A stretch of 7,058 nt of DNA from Anaerolineaceae bacterium (GTDB lineage Bacteria; Chloroflexota; Anaerolineae; 4572-78). This document shows, piece after piece, positions 5,188 to 7,058 of the stretch. The translations under genes and the position numbers were made by a program. The notes under the pieces are model-generated. The model saw only the letters and a list, made by a program, of their open reading frames with translations. It ran no database searches and was not told the DNA's origin. The stretch is from positions 1 through 7,058 of the forward strand of contig JANTHQ010000092.1 of NCBI GenBank assembly GCA_024762375.1, written 5' to 3'. Numbering within the stretch: the stretch's first letter is position 1; each line of letters begins with the position of its first letter.

Positions 5188-7058
5188 CTACTCACCCAAA
5201 TCGACCATCACTTTGGCCAGCGATGCTTTCGACCCAACCACCGTTACTTGGTCGCCGATTTTCAGACGGGTATAGCCGTGCGAAATGAGGACATCGCCAT
5301 CACGATGCACCGACAGAATTAAAACATCATCGGGCAATCGCAAGTCTCGAAGAGGCACACCGTCCAGCGCCGGGTCGCGAACCTCGATGTCAATCATATC
5401 CTGATTTTCTTCCATCCCCAACAAAATTGAGGTTGCGACCGGCGAGCGCACCAGATGGTCGAACAAACTGACCATCGCGGTGGCGGGGTCAACAATCAAT
5501 GCGCCCAACTCGTGAAATTTCGCAAAATTGGCGCGGTCGTTCAACCGCACAATCAAGTCTTTTGTGCCAAAGTGCTCGTATGCCAGCTCGCAAATCGAAT
5601 AATTTTGCTCATCCGATAGCATCGCCACAATTGCCTCGGCACGGTCTGCCTCAAGCTGGTGTAAAATCTCGAGCGTGTATTCCGGCACGAGTTGCACACT
5701 AATGCCGTCGGTTTCTTCCAGCAATGCAGATTTGGGCGGCTCTATGGCCAGACAAGCTATTTTTACCTGCCACCCGTGAATTTGCAATTGTTGCGCCAAA
5801 GCGACAGCTTGGTCTTCGCTACCGAAAATGATAGCATCACGCGTACCGTCAAACTCGTGCGGTTCTGCGCGCACGTGCGCTTCGCCAGCGTGATGAATCG
5901 CCCATTTGAGAAGAATTGGCCCAATCATTTCGTTCAATATCACCAGCGAAATAATCATTGTGGCAAACGCCAAGCCCCAATCCGGAAACCCGGCCGCGAT
6001 TTCTTTCGATAGCCCTATCGCCACACCCGCCTGCGTGACAAAGCCCAAAAACCACATTCGGTTGCGTGCCATCGGCTCACGGGCGATAACCCCGCCGGTA
6101 AACGAGCCGACAGCAATTCCCACCACCCGCACACCAAAAAGTGCCAGTGCAATCGGCCACGTTTGCAGCAAAATGTCCAGTTCCAATGATGCACCGGTGA
6201 GCGTGAAAAAACTTACATAAATCAGCGGCCCGGTATCGTGGATAATGCGCACAAATTCGGCGCGATATTTGCTGGTGTTGGTCACCACAAAACTGCCAAT
6301 CATACTCAATAAAATTGGTTCCAGCACAATTTCAAACGACAGGTGCGTGTGGGTGTAATGTTTCAACTGCTCGGCAAAAATGAACATTCCCAACCCCAGC
6401 CCCAGCAGAACGGCTGATTTCAAAGTGCGATTGATGCTGAAACCCAAAACCAAATGCAATAGTTTTCCGAAAAGATAGCCGATTACCAGAGATAGCATCA
6501 GTTCAACAAATAACAGCACGATGAAACCCGCGTCAAAATTTAAATTTGACAACAGCACATCAGCCACTGAAAACGTGGCGGCAAACAAAAATATCACCAC
6601 CACATCCATAATCACCGTAACCCCCAACACCGTTTGGGTGAACGGGCCTTTGGCTCGCAATTCGTTAATGATAGCGATAGCCGATGACGGCGAGCGTGCC
6701 ACCAGAATGACTCCCGCCAATGCCGAAACGGCGAACGCACTGGTGGGCGACATCGATTGCATAAAAGGAATATAGTTCTGCAGCACGAAAAATATCGCCG
6801 CCGTTACCAGCGAAAAAGTGAAGATTACCAACCCCAGCGTAATCCAGAGGATGCCTTTCATACGACTTTTTAGCTCGCCCAGTTGAAGTTCACTGCCGGC
6901 TGCAAAGGCGATAAACGCCAGCGAAATTTGATCAATAATCCGCAGGTGATGCACCGCATCTGCCGTTATCAAATTTAGGCCAAACGGCCCGGTGATAATT
7001 CCGGCAAATAAAAAACCGGTAATCAACGGCAGTTTATATTTATTGAAAAAATGTCCGA
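5188..7058 (-). CDS. Kef/CPA2-type cation:proton antiporter with RCK_N and RCK_C domains, 5' end outside window
   Basis: A monovalent cation:proton antiporter of the CPA2 (Kef-like) family in the cytoplasmic membrane. The frame stays open to the window edge, with ...FFNKYKLPLITGF before any initiator, so the TTG at 7026 is an internal leucine and the true start lies upstream. Numbering from that TTG as 1, the transporter domain covers about 1-378 with roughly a dozen hydrophobic segments. It includes the family's GIITGP (9-14), ARSPSSAIAIINELRAKGPF (110-129) and the core helix VTVIMDVVVIFLF with D141; the position before D141 is Met where CPA2 proteins often have Asp or Gln. A cytoplasmic RCK_N (TrkA-N-like) Rossmann domain spans about 397-515 and an RCK_C domain about 541-611. 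The nucleotide-binding loop reads FGSEDQA, lacking the second and third Gly of GxGxxG, so the usual NAD(H) control may be altered. K+/H+ or Na+/H+ exchange cannot be told apart by sight. Confidence 0.92.
   Translation of the reverse strand, partial: GHFFNKYKLPLITGFLFAGIITGPFGLNLITADAVHHLRIIDQISLAFIAFAAGSELQLGELKSRMKGILWITLGLVIFTFSLVTAAIFFVLQNYIPFMQSMSPTSAFAVSALAGVILVARSPSSAIAIINELRAKGPFTQTVLGVTVIMDVVVIFLFAATFSVADVLLSNLNFDAGFIVLLFVELMLSLVIGYLFGKLLHLVLGFSINRTLKSAVLLGLGLGMFIFAEQLKHYTHTHLSFEIVLEPILLSMIGSFVVTNTSKYRAEFVRIIHDTGPLIYVSFFTLTGASLELDILLQTWPIALALFGVRVVGIAVGSFTGGVIAREPMARNRMWFLGFVTQAGVAIGLSKEIAAGFPDWGLAFATMIISLVILNEMIGPILLKWAIHHAGEAHVRAEPHEFDGTRDAIIFGSEDQAVALAQQLQIHGWQVKIACLAIEPPKSALLEETDGISVQLVPEYTLEILHQLEADRAEAIVAMLSDEQNYSICELAYEHFGTKDLIVRLNDRANFAKFHELGALIVDPATAMVSLFDHLVRSPVATSILLGMEENQDMIDIEVRDPALDGVPLRDLRLPDDVLILSVHRDGDVLISHGYTRLKIGDQVTVVGSKASLAKVMVDLGE

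Noticed and set aside
7024..7026. TTG at 7026 as start of the antiporter gene
   Set aside because: The frame continues upstream to the window edge with residues (NKYKLP) typical of the first helices of CPA2 proteins, so TTG is an internal Leu.

Overview
The window looks like ordinary chromosomal DNA of a mesophilic, probably anaerobic or microaerophilic bacterium. GC content is moderate and the bacterial -35/-10 boxes, Shine-Dalgarno sites and intrinsic terminators are easy to read. The gene set (membrane pyrophosphatase, two radical SAM enzymes, a NifX-like protein, a KaiC-like protein, a CPA2 antiporter with RCK domains) would fit Chloroflexota or another deep-branching anaerobic lineage. 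Gene content alone does not settle the taxon. There is no rRNA, tRNA, mobile element, CRISPR array or phage gene, and no gene-free stretch over 300 bases.

Layout. Positions 1-261 hold the 3' end of a membrane-bound, ion-pumping pyrophosphatase (hppA), closed by an intrinsic terminator at about 276-307. A clear sigma70-type promoter (330-358) then drives a tight four-gene operon (381-2850): a radical SAM protein of the COG0731 (wyosine-synthase-like) group; a cysteine-free MIP18/DUF59 domain protein; a KaiC/RecA-like P-loop protein whose Walker A and Walker B residues both depart from consensus; and a NifX/NifB-C-like small protein with a histidine-rich tail. The operon ends in a strong terminator (2856-2885). 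A second promoter (2891-2919) lies so close to the next gene that its transcript should be leaderless. That gene (2926-4080) is a radical SAM protein with a C-terminal helix-hairpin-helix domain, of the type annotated as putative DNA modification/repair. A small gene of unknown function (4099-4497, minus) converges on it. A short divergent region with an extended -10 promoter leads to thpR (4569-5141), an RNA 2',3'-cyclic phosphodiesterase. The minus-strand gene at 5188-7058 is a Kef/CPA2-type cation:proton antiporter with a cytoplasmic RCK_N/RCK_C module; its 5' end lies beyond the window.

How the genes may work together. The four-gene operon is the most interesting unit. DUF59 and NifX-like proteins are both linked to Fe-S or metallocofactor assembly and radical SAM enzymes need such clusters, so a cofactor-maturation or RNA/protein-modification pathway is a reasonable hypothesis. 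The sequence does not show the substrate. The pyrophosphatase and the antiporter are both ion-transport proteins, but they sit at opposite ends of the window in separate transcription units.
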